Shown: positions 55,442-64,000 of the stretch, piece after piece | Layout of the letters: each line of letters opens with the position of its first letter | Numbering within the stretch: position 1 is the stretch's first letter | From: Aquimarina rhabdastrellae | GTDB lineage: Bacteria > Bacteroidota > Bacteroidia > Flavobacteriales > Flavobacteriaceae | Assembly: GCA_947387485.1 (NCBI GenBank) | Contig: CANDNT010000019.1 | Coordinates: 1 to 64,000 of the forward strand | Reading direction: 5' to 3' | Length of the DNA stretch: 64,000 bases | Made by a program: the position numbers and the translations under genes | The notes under the pieces: generated by a model | The model's database searches: none | What the model was told of the DNA's origin: nothing | The model's input: only the letters and a program-made list of their open reading frames with translations

Positions 55442-56407
55442 TTAGAACTTCAAGAAACCAGATTTTCTATCACCTATTATATAATCTGTATTGTTTTCTT
55501 TTAAAAAATCTAATATTTCTTGAAAGTCTTTTACCCTTTGATTAGCATACTTTAAATTCTCCTTATCACCTAGACTTTCATAATTCAATTCCTTTCCTTT
55601 TGATATAAGTAGACCGCTATCATTCCAATAAGTGAATGAATCCCCGGAATTAATTCTTTTATAATTTGTCAAAATAGTCCGATCATGTTCATTGTTCGTT
55701 TTTACAATTGTAACATTGCACTTTTTATTTGTGGAGTTTTTTAATCTTTTACTTAATTCTGTTTTCACAAAATCTATTTCGTAATCTACTGCATCGGGCT
55801 TAACAAACAAAACTAAACTAACTTTATTCATTGATACTTTTGTAAGTAATTCGATTATTCCGTAGAGGTTATGAATCGTTTCATCACCGTTTTTCTTTGA
55901 CAAAATATAAGGATCACAAATTATTATTTCTGTTAACGGAAGGGTATATTCCTTTAAATCTTCCCATTTTAAGAATCCTTCTTCTCCTATTCTCCACCTT
56001 TTCTTAAAAACATACCCGTCTTGATTAAGAAATATTTTCTTCGTCTCATTAATTTCGTGTCCAGGTAAAGCCATTAAAACAGCACCTGAGTTAAATAGTT
56101 TTTCTCCTCCTTCGTCATCGAGCCAATAGATCGATGATAATTGATTGGAGTCAAAACTTATAGTGGTATTGGTTTTTAATGGTCTCTCAGGAAAACTATT
56201 ATCAAATGTTGTATTTGTATGTTCAACGCCACTTGTTAAAAGTGGAATTAATGAAGAAAGGTTTTTATTTTCTTTTAAAGTTTCTTTCGAAAAGTTAAAG
56301 TGAATATTAAGTTGTTCCTTTAATAGTTTTAAAATATTATCAAAAAAAGGATCTTCATTCTGTCCTAAGAAAGATTCCAAGTTGGTTTTATCAATATAAA
56401 TATTCAT
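55442..56407 (-). CDS. Unknown partner of the ATPase in the restriction island
   Basis: 321 aa, not recognised. Residues about 100-200 look alpha/beta (TEIIICDPYILSKK, NKVSLVLFVKPDAVDYE). An EHDRTILTNYKRINSGDSF motif lies at about 238-256, a pattern that superficially resembles the HDR signature of PLD-like domains such as MIT_C, so an effector nuclease or ligand-binding role is possible but unproven. Its ATG lies 3 bp after the ATPase stop codon, so the two form a pair. This resembles two-gene ATPase-plus-effector defence modules nested in restriction operons. Confidence 0.7.
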   Translation of the reverse strand: MNIYIDKTNLESFLGQNEDPFFDNILKLLKEQLNIHFNFSKETLKENKNLSSLIPLLTSGVEHTNTTFDNSFPERPLKTNTTISFDSNQLSSIYWLDDEGGEKLFNSGAVLMALPGHEINETKKIFLNQDGYVFKKRWRIGEEGFLKWEDLKEYTLPLTEIIICDPYILSKKNGDETIHNLYGIIELLTKVSMNKVSLVLFVKPDAVDYEIDFVKTELSKRLKNSTNKKCNVTIVKTNNEHDRTILTNYKRINSGDSFTYWNDSGLLISKGKELNYESLGDKENLKYANQRVKDFQEILDFLKENNTDYIIGDRKSGFLKF

Positions 56408-56410
56408 CTA

Positions 56411-58003
56411 CTACAATATTTTAAACGCTAATTCTGTATTTACATCAAAAAAACCACTATCAAAATCATTTTTGAATTTACCATCCTCACGGTATATTAT
56501 TTCATATGGTTGAGTATTGGAATCCTTTGAAAAATAATAAACTTTAAAAGGATTTGGGTTTAACGATTTACTTTCACCATATTTATTTTCATTTGTATAA
56601 ACCTGTGATTTTCTGATCATATACTCCGAATGTGTTTCTAGAATAAAATTGAAACCATATTTGTCATGTATCTCATAAAAGAAGTCTGTTAATTTAGATT
56701 GTAAAGCTGGATGTAGGTTTAATTCAGGCTCTTCAATAAGAATGGTTAATTGTTTATTATGCTTTTTATTTAACCTAATTAGACTTGCTATTTTTAATAT
56801 AAGCATCATAGCCTGTAAAGACCCCATTCCTTTATCAGAGAGCGATTCAGGTTTAGTTACTCCTTTTTCAAAAACACTGAATTCATAGGCTTCACCTGCT
56901 CTCATGTTTATCTTAAAACTATCTCCAATGTCAAAACCTAAAGCCTGTCCATTTTTGTCTGATTCGGAAGACATCCATTTCTCAACAAATATCCACTCTT
57001 CTTCACCCTCTTCAATACCTAATTGATGAAATTGATGAATTGCCTGAGACAGAATATTGTTTGTATCTCTTAAATAAAATAAAGCAGATTGCTTTGTAGG
57101 ATTTGCAGGTATATAATGAAAATCCTGTTGGTTTAATACATTTATTATTCTTGAAGAAAAATCGTTCAAATGTTTATTGTTTCTACTTAGAGCTAATACA
57201 TTTTGCTGTTCATTTTTAGATAACTTTTCTTTTGGTTTATTTTTAGATTCTATATCATTAACCCAAATAAATTCATCAATAAGATTCTTAATAAAATTTT
57301 CAGATTGAATTTTATCTTTATTCTGTTCTAAAATAAATGAAACAGGGTATTGTAATGTATATTCACCATCACCTTTCTTTTTTATGTCTTTATTAAAAAA
57401 TCTTTTAGCTGCCTTTAACTTTTCAGAGGTAGTAACCAGAGCATGTTGAAGTTTCAGAGCCTCTGGAGAACCTTCTTCTTTAATTTTTTCTCGCTCAATT
57501 CGTAATTCAGCAACTGCCTTTTCCAGCTCTTGGATTACATTACTTCTTTTACTATCTAATTCTCCTTCTTCTACAACTTTTTTATTTATTGTGATATTAT
57601 CATTTAAGTAGTCTATTATTAATCGTATTCCATTTATAGAATCTTTTATACTAAATAAGTTTACTTTTGCTTTTGTATCATTTTCATTACCTGAAATAAC
57701 AATCTCAAAATGAAACTCATTTATTTGATATTCAAAAGAAACTAATGGCTCTTCAGATTTATTATTTTTAGCTCTACCGAAGGTTACAATATTAGCATCT
57801 TCTAAAACTTTGTTATCAAATGCAAATGTATCAGATAGTTGGTTTTGTAGGTAATCATTAATCAATAGTATTGCTTTTACCATGGTAGATTTACCAGAAT
57901 TGTTACGTCCTACCATATAGGTTATGTTTCCAAGTTCTAATTTTGGAAAGTCCTTAAATCGTCTAAAGTTTTTAAAAGATATTGTTTTAGCTCTATGATT
58001 CAT
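56411..58003 (-). CDS. ABC/OLD-type AAA ATPase, first gene of the restriction island
   Basis: 530 aa. Walker A at 32-40 (GRNNSGKST), Walker B with its glutamate at about 420-430 (ILIEEPELNLHPALQSKL), and an H-loop-like ILETHSEYMIRK near 455. A coiled coil lies at about 155-200 (EKAVAELRIEREKIKEE). This is the layout of AAA_15/AAA_21 ATPases seen in many defence systems. Unlike OLD nucleases it has no visible Toprim domain; the partner gene could supply the effector. It is the first gene of an apparent five-gene operon ending in hsdR. Confidence 0.85.
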   Translation of the reverse strand: MNHRAKTISFKNFRRFKDFPKLELGNITYMVGRNNSGKSTMVKAILLINDYLQNQLSDTFAFDNKVLEDANIVTFGRAKNNKSEEPLVSFEYQINEFHFEIVISGNENDTKAKVNLFSIKDSINGIRLIIDYLNDNITINKKVVEEGELDSKRSNVIQELEKAVAELRIEREKIKEEGSPEALKLQHALVTTSEKLKAAKRFFNKDIKKKGDGEYTLQYPVSFILEQNKDKIQSENFIKNLIDEFIWVNDIESKNKPKEKLSKNEQQNVLALSRNNKHLNDFSSRIINVLNQQDFHYIPANPTKQSALFYLRDTNNILSQAIHQFHQLGIEEGEEEWIFVEKWMSSESDKNGQALGFDIGDSFKINMRAGEAYEFSVFEKGVTKPESLSDKGMGSLQAMMLILKIASLIRLNKKHNKQLTILIEEPELNLHPALQSKLTDFFYEIHDKYGFNFILETHSEYMIRKSQVYTNENKYGESKSLNPNPFKVYYFSKDSNTQPYEIIYREDGKFKNDFDSGFFDVNTELAFKIL

Positions 58004-58496
58004 TAGTTGAGAATGATTTTTATGATTTAAAGATTAAAATTAATTAATATGAAAGAATTTTAATTGAAAAAACTAGTCAATATTTATGTCAAATAGAAAA
58101 TTTAAAGCATAATCAATCCCTTTGATTTACTAAGAATTAACTCGGCATCATTTTCTAAAAAGTTCGATATTTGCCCTGTCTTCAGTACAAAAGCCTTATA
58201 AACAACTGTTTATAAGGCTTTTTTTGTTTCGATGTTTTTTGTAAGTCTTTGGTTTTTATTGTTTTGAGGTTCGATAAGTGAGAAGTTACTTGTTTAGTAT
58301 GTGTAGGATAATTCTTGTTTTATTTGAGAGATAATATGAGTCTTTAAATAGTTATGAAAATTAAATATTATAGAATAAAGCAAGGGGGAGAGGTTTTTTT
58401 TGTGTCAGGATATATAATAAATGAACTCATATTCTTGAGAAAATTATAGAGTGATTAATTATAATAACTGATGGTAATATCTTAAAAAATCCAATT
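58004..58496. other. Intergenic region with direct repeat B
   Basis: Contains direct repeat B (58082-58310). The remaining about 180 bp before the Crp/Fnr-like gene hold no recognised structure. Confidence 0.55.
58082..58310. repeat. Direct repeat B flanking the restriction island
   Basis: The same-orientation copy of 48372-48599. Its terminator-like hairpin (AAGCCTTATAAACA with TGTTTATAAGGCTT, about 58191-58222, followed by TTTTTTG) pairs better than that of copy A. The two copies bracket the whole ATPase-hsdR operon. Confidence 0.8.
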
Positions 58497-59126
58497 ATGA
58501 ATCAAAATAATATTGACTTTTTTAACCAGAATATATATAAACAAGATTTTAAATTAGAATTATTAAAGAAGGGAAAAAAAACTAAATATAGACCTAATGA
58601 TATAGTTACTTCATCGAATAATTTAGTTCCTTATGTTGGATTGATTACAGATGGGGTTATTAAAGTAACAATGCATATATCAAATAAAGAGTTTTTTCTG
58701 TATTATCTTAATGCTAAAAATAATTTTATAATTGATGATATGAATATGATATCAGGTAACCCTATGAATATTATATATACAACAATGACTAATGCTGAAA
58801 TTCATTGGGTGCCTAAATATATAATTGATAAATGGCAGACAAAATATCCTAAATTTGAAAAAGCTTATTTTTTAACAATGCAAATCAATTTAGATTTAAT
58901 ATTAATGAATTTGAATACAATACAGTCTAATGTATTAAAAGATAGATTATTCTCGTTTTTAAAAGAAACAGCTATACAGCTAGAAACTTCTATATTTGAA
59001 ATTGATATAAAAACGCTATCAAATGATATGAATACCAGTATTAGAGCTATTTTTAAAGCATTAAGAGAATTAGAAAAAGAATGTAAAATAAAACGTTTAG
59101 CTAAGGATATTGTGATTTGCGAATAA
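58497..59126 (+). CDS. Crp/Fnr-family transcriptional regulator
   Basis: 209 aa. A cyclic-nucleotide-binding-like beta barrel is at about 20-110 (KYRPNDIVTSSNNLVPYVGL) and a C-terminal HTH at about 160-200 (IKTLSNDMNTSIRAIFKALR). The typical phosphate-binding cassette of cAMP-binding members is not obvious, so the ligand is unknown. It is convergent with the sigma factor gene, ending 21 bp from it. Confidence 0.8.
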   Translation: MNQNNIDFFNQNIYKQDFKLELLKKGKKTKYRPNDIVTSSNNLVPYVGLITDGVIKVTMHISNKEFFLYYLNAKNNFIIDDMNMISGNPMNIIYTTMTNAEIHWVPKYIIDKWQTKYPKFEKAYFLTMQINLDLILMNLNTIQSNVLKDRLFSFLKETAIQLETSIFEIDIKTLSNDMNTSIRAIFKALRELEKECKIKRLAKDIVICE

Positions 59127-59147
59127 AAGAATAGCGTTTTATAAGTT

Positions 59148-59747
59148 TTAGCTCCTCTTTTGATTTATAAAACGATTAAACAATAAGAACAGTATTGAGT
59201 TATAATTATCCTTAATATTGTCTCTAAGTATTTTGAAGGCTTTAGTTATATGATTCTCTACTGTTTTTATTGAAATACTTAGATATTCAGAAATTTCATT
59301 ATGAGTTAACCCTTCTTGTTTACTAAGAATAAAAACTTTTTTACACTTTGGAGGTAAATTCTGTATCTCTTGATTAATAATATTAATTTTCTTTTCTAAT
59401 GAATTATCCTTTTCTTCAACAATAATATTATCAATTGCTTTTATATGTTCTTTCTCAAGTGAAGATAACTCTCTTGCTCCTCGGATAGAATTTAAGAACT
59501 CATTGTATACAGATTTATAGAGATAAGATTTTATAGAAAGTATATATTCAATATCCATCCTTTTATTCCACAATTTTATAAAAACTGTTTGGACGATATC
59601 TTTAGATTCATCAGGATTTTTAGTTAAGCTATTAGCATAAGTACATAATTGATGGTGGTATTTTTCCATTAAAAATGTAAAAGCTTTCTCATTTCCGGAT
59701 TTTAACTCGTTTAATAATAGGTTTTTATGTTTAAATTTAGATTCCAA
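59148..59747 (-). CDS. ECF RNA polymerase sigma factor (FecI-like)
   Basis: 199 aa. Region 2 lies at about 25-95 (YHHQLCTYANSLTKNPDESK, DIVQTVFIKLWNKR) and region 4 at about 130-185 (LPPKCKKVFILSKQEGLTHN, EISEYLSISIKTVENHI). It should direct RNA polymerase to the promoters of the adjacent uptake locus when released from FecR. It is unusual in being divergent from the FecR gene (95 bp apart) rather than upstream on the same strand, so the shared intergenic region may hold both promoters. Confidence 0.92.
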   Translation of the reverse strand: MESKFKHKNLLLNELKSGNEKAFTFLMEKYHHQLCTYANSLTKNPDESKDIVQTVFIKLWNKRMDIEYILSIKSYLYKSVYNEFLNSIRGARELSSLEKEHIKAIDNIIVEEKDNSLEKKINIINQEIQNLPPKCKKVFILSKQEGLTHNEISEYLSISIKTVENHITKAFKILRDNIKDNYNSILFLLFNRFINQKRS

Positions 59748-59842
59748 GAGGTGTTTGTTTGGAGTAAAATTAAAAAAATAAAAATAAAATAGGGGTAAAG
59801 GGTTTTTACTGTGTCATAATAATAGAAACTATTGTTTGATAG

Positions 59843-61009
59843 ATGAGCATAGAAAAGAAAAAAGAGAAATTAATAATTAAATATCTGACAAATCCGTCAA
59901 ATATGACAGATAAAGAATTGAATGATGTAATCGAATGGCTCAGAAATGAATCAAATAAAAAATATTTTAAAGAATATGTTAAGGTTAATTATTTGATCGA
60001 TTATGCTACAATTAATTTTGATACGAATGAAGCGAAAAAACATTTAATAAGATATATAAAAAATAATCCTAAGCATAGAAAAAGAAAATGGAAACATTTT
60101 GTGTATGCAGCACTTTTTGTTGGTGTAATTGTTTCGATATCAGTTCTTTTTAAGGGTAAAGAGAATTTTTATAAAGAGACGGAGTTTACTCAAACAAATA
60201 TTTCAACAGGTAGTTACAAGGCAATTTTAACATTGAATAATGGAAATGAGATTAATCTGAAAGAAGGAGAAACCTTTATGAATGATATCGTTGATAGTAA
60301 TGGAGAGGGATTATTTTATAGTAATGCAATAGGTAATGATAAGTATGAATCAGAATACAATGTTCTATCAGTACCTAGAGGAGGTCATTTCTTTGTTCAG
60401 CTAATTGATGGAACTAAAATATGGCTTAATTCTGATTCAAGAATAAAATACCCAGTAAGCTTTATTAGAGGAGAATCAAGGACTGTTGAATTATTATATG
60501 GAGAAGCTTATTTTGATGTTACTTCGAGTACAGAATATGGGGGGGCAAGTTTTAGTGTTCTTCATGAAAGCCAGAAAATTAATGTAATAGGAACAGAATT
60601 TAATGTAAAAGCTTATAAAGAAGAAAAATATGCTTATACGACTCTAGTAGAAGGAACTGTAGATATAAGTACTTCTAATATTAAAAAGACTCTGAAACCA
60701 AATCAGCAATCTATAGTTTCGAAATTAGATAGAAAGGATATCACCGTTAAACCAATATCAGTTTATAATGAAATATCATGGAAAGAAGGTGTGTTTAGTT
60801 TTAAAAACAAATCGCTAAAAGAAATAATGAAGGTTTTATCAAGATGGTATGATGTCGATATAATATTTAAAGATGAAAAAATAGCAGAACTTAAGTTTAC
60901 AGGAACATTAAATAAAAATCAAAAGATAGAAGATATTTTGATGACTATAAAAAGCGCGAAGTATATAAATGAATATGAAATAAATTCAAAGACAATAATA
61001 ATAAAATAA
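59843..61009 (+). CDS. FecR-family anti-sigma factor
   Basis: 388 aa. An N-terminal cytoplasmic helical part (about 1-80) precedes a single membrane helix at about 90-105 (VYAALFVGVIVSISVLF). A periplasmic FecR domain follows at about 175-280 (VPRGGHFFVQLIDGTKIWLN, then VIGTEFNVKAY and EGTVDIS). A DUF4974 domain lies at about 315-388 (SFKNKSLKEIMKVLSRWYDV). It holds the ECF sigma inactive until the receptor signals. It is 71 bp upstream of the SusC-like gene. Confidence 0.93.
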   Translation: MSIEKKKEKLIIKYLTNPSNMTDKELNDVIEWLRNESNKKYFKEYVKVNYLIDYATINFDTNEAKKHLIRYIKNNPKHRKRKWKHFVYAALFVGVIVSISVLFKGKENFYKETEFTQTNISTGSYKAILTLNNGNEINLKEGETFMNDIVDSNGEGLFYSNAIGNDKYESEYNVLSVPRGGHFFVQLIDGTKIWLNSDSRIKYPVSFIRGESRTVELLYGEAYFDVTSSTEYGGASFSVLHESQKINVIGTEFNVKAYKEEKYAYTTLVEGTVDISTSNIKKTLKPNQQSIVSKLDRKDITVKPISVYNEISWKEGVFSFKNKSLKEIMKVLSRWYDVDIIFKDEKIAELKFTGTLNKNQKIEDILMTIKSAKYINEYEINSKTIIIK

Positions 61010-61080
61010 AAAAGGGAACGAAGTCAAACTTTCCACGGCAGGACACCATTCCCCATAAACTAAAGAGTTTACACAAAGCT

Positions 61081-64000
61081 ATGAAAAATAATCTTATTGC
61101 ATTTTTTTATACAAAAAGAAAGAAAACAATATTTAATATTATGAGAGCAATACTATTCTTGTTTTGTACAACTCTTTTTAGTTTCACTCCTAACACGCTT
61201 TTTTCTCAGAATTATGAAATTGAGATCGATCAGGATAAGGAGATATCTGTTGATGAAATTTTTGATCTCATTAGGAAACAAACAGATTACACATTTATTT
61301 ATCAATCAGATTTATTTAATAAGACTCCCAAAGTATTTTTGAATAAAGGCAAAATAAAAATAAGTGACTTACTTAAAAAAAGTCTTTCTTATGACGATTT
61401 TACGTTTAGGTTTTCAAAAAATGGATTGATTCATTTATTAAAAAAGACAATTGAAAAGAATATCAATCGACTACAAGAAGAAATAAAAGGAATAGTAACC
61501 GATCAACATGGAATCCCGTTGCCAGGGGTAAATATTATCATTAAAGGAAGACAAAAGGGAGTTCAGACTGATTTTGAAGGTTTATATTCAATTGAAGCAG
61601 TAAAAGGAGATGTTTTAGTTTTTAGTTATTTGGGAATGAGAACTAAAGAAATTTCTATTGAGAATGATAAAGAAATAAATGTAAAGTTATTAGAGGATGC
61701 TGCAATATTAGAAGAGGTTGTAGTAACGGGTGTTCCTGTTGCAATATCAAAGAAGAAGATAGGGTATACAATAGCTTCTGTAGATGAAAGTTTACTTCAA
61801 AATGCTCCTGCAACTAATATAGGTACAGCTTTAGCAGGTAAAATATCAGGTATAAATATACAGCCTAGTGGAACACCAGGAGAAGATCCGCAAATATTAT
61901 TAAGAGGTATTACATCGCTTACTAGTGGAATCAATGCAGAAGCCTCTAAACCATTGATTATTATAGATGGTATTATTATTGAAAATGATCTAGGTACAAG
62001 TTTCGAGTCTAGCGGTTTTGGGGAGTCAAGTAGAGGAATAGGAAGTTCTGTTTTATCTGATATTAATTTACAAGATGTAGAAAAAATAGAGGTTGTAAAA
62101 GGTGCAGCAGCAGCTTCATTATATGGATCAAGAGCAGCTAATGGTGTTATAAATATAATCACAAAAAGAGGAGATAAAATAAAAGAAGGGCATATTTCGG
62201 TAACAATTCGTCAAGAATATGGATTTGAACAATTAATAAAATCAAGAATCCCTAAAAGAAGCAAGACACATTCTTCTTTAACTAATTCGGATGGAAGTTT
62301 ACTTATAAATTTTAATAAGATAGATACAAGAAATGCAAACTCTTTAGGACGTCATGGAACATTTGGTGATGGTAGTGGTGTAGGTAGAGATTATAGTGTA
62401 TATCAACCTTTTTTAAGTCCAGATGATGGGATTAGTAATAATCCATTCATTGAAAATAATAATCAAATAGAAGATTTTTTTACAGGATCAGATTTTCAAA
62501 CTCAATATATATCAGTTCAAGGTAAGCATAGAACAGGTAATTATAGTACATCTTTTGAACATCAAAATACAGGAGGAGGAATTCGTAATCATAAAGGTAG
62601 TCAGCGATATAATTTCCGATTGAATTTAGATCAAAAGATGTCAGAGAAAATAAAACTTTCAAGCTCTATTTTATATTCACAATCAGAAACTGATTTACGA
62701 TCAAGAAGAGTAAGAGAAGTATTATTGATGGATCCAGAAGCAGATTTATTTGGAATAAATCAAGAAGATGGTACTCCGTTTGATTTTAATCCATCTGCAT
62801 TTAATTTTATCGATAGAGATGCTAATCTTGGAGTGTTGTATAATCCTTTATATGTATTAAATAATGAAGATAATACTTTAAAAAGAAACAGAATACTTGG
62901 TAATGTTTCTGGAAAATATAATATATCTAAAGGGTTGAACTTTGATGTGAAAATGAGTTATGATTTTTGGAGAGAAAAAGAAAAGCTATTTACAGATATA
63001 GGTTATTTAGCAGAAACTAATAGAGACGGATCTGTAGGGAATGGAACTTTATTTAGAAGTACTAGAGAACAACGTTCAATAATCAGTTCAGGAAGACTTA
63101 CATATGTAAATAGTTTTAAGGGATTTAATCTAAGATCTAATTTACTTTATCAATATGAACAGTCAGACAATCAGGGGTTTGCTACTACAGGTGCTAATTT
63201 GGGAATACCTGGAATACAAAGTTTTGATAATATATTGCGTTTTCCACACACAGTATTAGATGATAATGGAACACCTACAGGGGCAGATGATACTGTTACA
63301 GATACTTTTAGGGACATACAATCATTCAATCAAGAAAATCAAAGGATTATAACTAAATCAGTTGCTTTAGGTTTATCAGTTGATTATAAAGATAAAATTA
63401 TTATTGATGGAGTTATTAGAAACGATGCATCTTCATTATTTGGAGATAATAATAGAAACAATATTTTCGGAAGAGCATCCTTAGCATATAGATTAACAAA
63501 AGATATAAAAATTAAAGGTATTCAAGAATTGAAGTTTGCAACTTCTTATGGTACAGCAGGAACTAGACCATTATTTTTGGATAAGTTTGATATTGCACAG
63601 ATAACTGATGGAGAGGTTAGTATACCGAGCAGAGCTAATAATCTTAATTTAAAGCCTAGCGTAACAAGAGAATTAGAGTTCTTATTAGAAACTAGTTTTC
63701 TAAATAAATTTGACTTACAAGCATCGTATTCTATTCAAAATAATATTGATCAAATACTTGAAGTTCCCTTGGCAGTAACTCAGAGTGGAGGATTTAGTAC
63801 CATAAGAGCTAATGCAGGAGCTTTTTCATCGAATAATTTAGAATTTACATTGAATTATAACGCTCTTAAAAGCAAGAATTCGATATTGACTTTTGGATTA
63901 AATTTTTTTAAGGGATCTACTAAGCTAACAGAATATAATGGAGTAACTCAGCAATCAGGTTTGATACGTTGGTCAAGAGAATTTATAGGGAGCTCTTTAA
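61081..64000 (+). CDS. SusC/RagA-like TonB-dependent receptor with STN domain (cut by window end)
   Basis: About 973 codons visible, no stop before the edge. Signal region about 10-45 (ILFLFCTTLFSFTPNTLFSQ), STN domain about 48-105 (EIEIDQDKEISVDEIFDLIR), CarboxypepD_reg-like beta domain about 137-195 (GIVTDQHGIPLPGVNI), a plug with VDESLLQNAPATNIGTALAG and DVEKIEVVKGAAAASLYGSR, then the beta barrel. It should import a large ligand across the outer membrane. The STN domain lets it signal to FecR and the ECF sigma. The start is the ATG at 61081; M21 (61141) is an alternative. A SusD-like partner is expected beyond the edge. Confidence 0.93.
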   Translation, partial: MKNNLIAFFYTKRKKTIFNIMRAILFLFCTTLFSFTPNTLFSQNYEIEIDQDKEISVDEIFDLIRKQTDYTFIYQSDLFNKTPKVFLNKGKIKISDLLKKSLSYDDFTFRFSKNGLIHLLKKTIEKNINRLQEEIKGIVTDQHGIPLPGVNIIIKGRQKGVQTDFEGLYSIEAVKGDVLVFSYLGMRTKEISIENDKEINVKLLEDAAILEEVVVTGVPVAISKKKIGYTIASVDESLLQNAPATNIGTALAGKISGINIQPSGTPGEDPQILLRGITSLTSGINAEASKPLIIIDGIIIENDLGTSFESSGFGESSRGIGSSVLSDINLQDVEKIEVVKGAAAASLYGSRAANGVINIITKRGDKIKEGHISVTIRQEYGFEQLIKSRIPKRSKTHSSLTNSDGSLLINFNKIDTRNANSLGRHGTFGDGSGVGRDYSVYQPFLSPDDGISNNPFIENNNQIEDFFTGSDFQTQYISVQGKHRTGNYSTSFEHQNTGGGIRNHKGSQRYNFRLNLDQKMSEKIKLSSSILYSQSETDLRSRRVREVLLMDPEADLFGINQEDGTPFDFNPSAFNFIDRDANLGVLYNPLYVLNNEDNTLKRNRILGNVSGKYNISKGLNFDVKMSYDFWREKEKLFTDIGYLAETNRDGSVGNGTLFRSTREQRSIISSGRLTYVNSFKGFNLRSNLLYQYEQSDNQGFATTGANLGIPGIQSFDNILRFPHTVLDDNGTPTGADDTVTDTFRDIQSFNQENQRIITKSVALGLSVDYKDKIIIDGVIRNDASSLFGDNNRNNIFGRASLAYRLTKDIKIKGIQELKFATSYGTAGTRPLFLDKFDIAQITDGEVSIPSRANNLNLKPSVTRELEFLLETSFLNKFDLQASYSIQNNIDQILEVPLAVTQSGGFSTIRANAGAFSSNNLEFTLNYNALKSKNSILTFGLNFFKGSTKLTEYNGVTQQSGLIRWSREFIGSSL

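Noticed and set aside
56411-58003. PARIS or Gabija as the identity of the ATPase pair
   Set aside because: The partner shows no Toprim, DUF4435 or helicase motif that I can see, so those names would not be supported.
61797-62662. Minus-strand frames in the SusC-like gene
   Set aside because: Shadow frames of the receptor coding sequence, without independent support.

Overview
The window is AT-rich DNA from a member of the Bacteroidetes, most likely a marine Flavobacteriaceae of the Aquimarina type. This rests on TAnnTTTG-type promoter elements, a SusC-like receptor with FecR and an ECF sigma factor, paired YD-repeat (Rhs-like) secreted proteins, Bacteroidetes-type tyrosine and serine recombinases, and a flavobacterial MutS with a TTG start. 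The genus is an inference.

Layout. 1-1041: a CRISPR-like array (36-bp repeats, 29-30-bp spacers) broken three times by the same 103-136-bp insert, beside a tyrosine recombinase (1251-2477, minus). 3227-9420: four plus-strand genes of unknown function, two sharing an N-terminal domain. 9573-13183: core genes, a SpoU/TrmH methyltransferase and mutS, then tRNA-Gly and tRNA-Leu. 13361-19580: an element next to tRNA-Leu with a serine recombinase whose reading frame runs back through the tRNA, small regulatory genes, a HTH protein, a family of hairpins sharing the loop TAAGACCT, and ten copies of a 111-bp tandem repeat. 20122-34697: mostly minus-strand secreted or envelope genes. They centre on an Rhs-like pair whose second member ends in an M23 peptidase domain and overlaps a lipoprotein gene that may be its immunity partner. 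34774-37025: two paralogous XRE regulators and small membrane or lipoprotein genes.

37286-58310 is a defence-rich accessory region. It holds a decayed gene end, an unknown 358-aa protein, a 1875-aa nuclease-STAND NTPase resembling antiviral STAND (Avs) proteins, a TPR-AAA+ ATPase coupled to a TPR membrane protein, two transposase remnants, and a type I restriction-modification operon (hsdM-hsdS-hsdR) preceded by an ATPase gene and an unknown partner. The restriction island lies between two direct repeats of about 230 bp. 58497-64000: a Crp/Fnr-type regulator, then an ECF sigma factor divergent from a FecR anti-sigma factor and a STN-domain SusC-like receptor cut by the window end. The last three fit a cell-surface-signalling uptake locus.

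Most interesting for follow-up: the TAAGACCT-loop hairpins, the inserts that split CRISPR repeats, the four-gene unknown cluster, the direct repeats around the restriction island, and the ATPase pair inside it. All homology statements come from reading motifs by eye; no database search was run.
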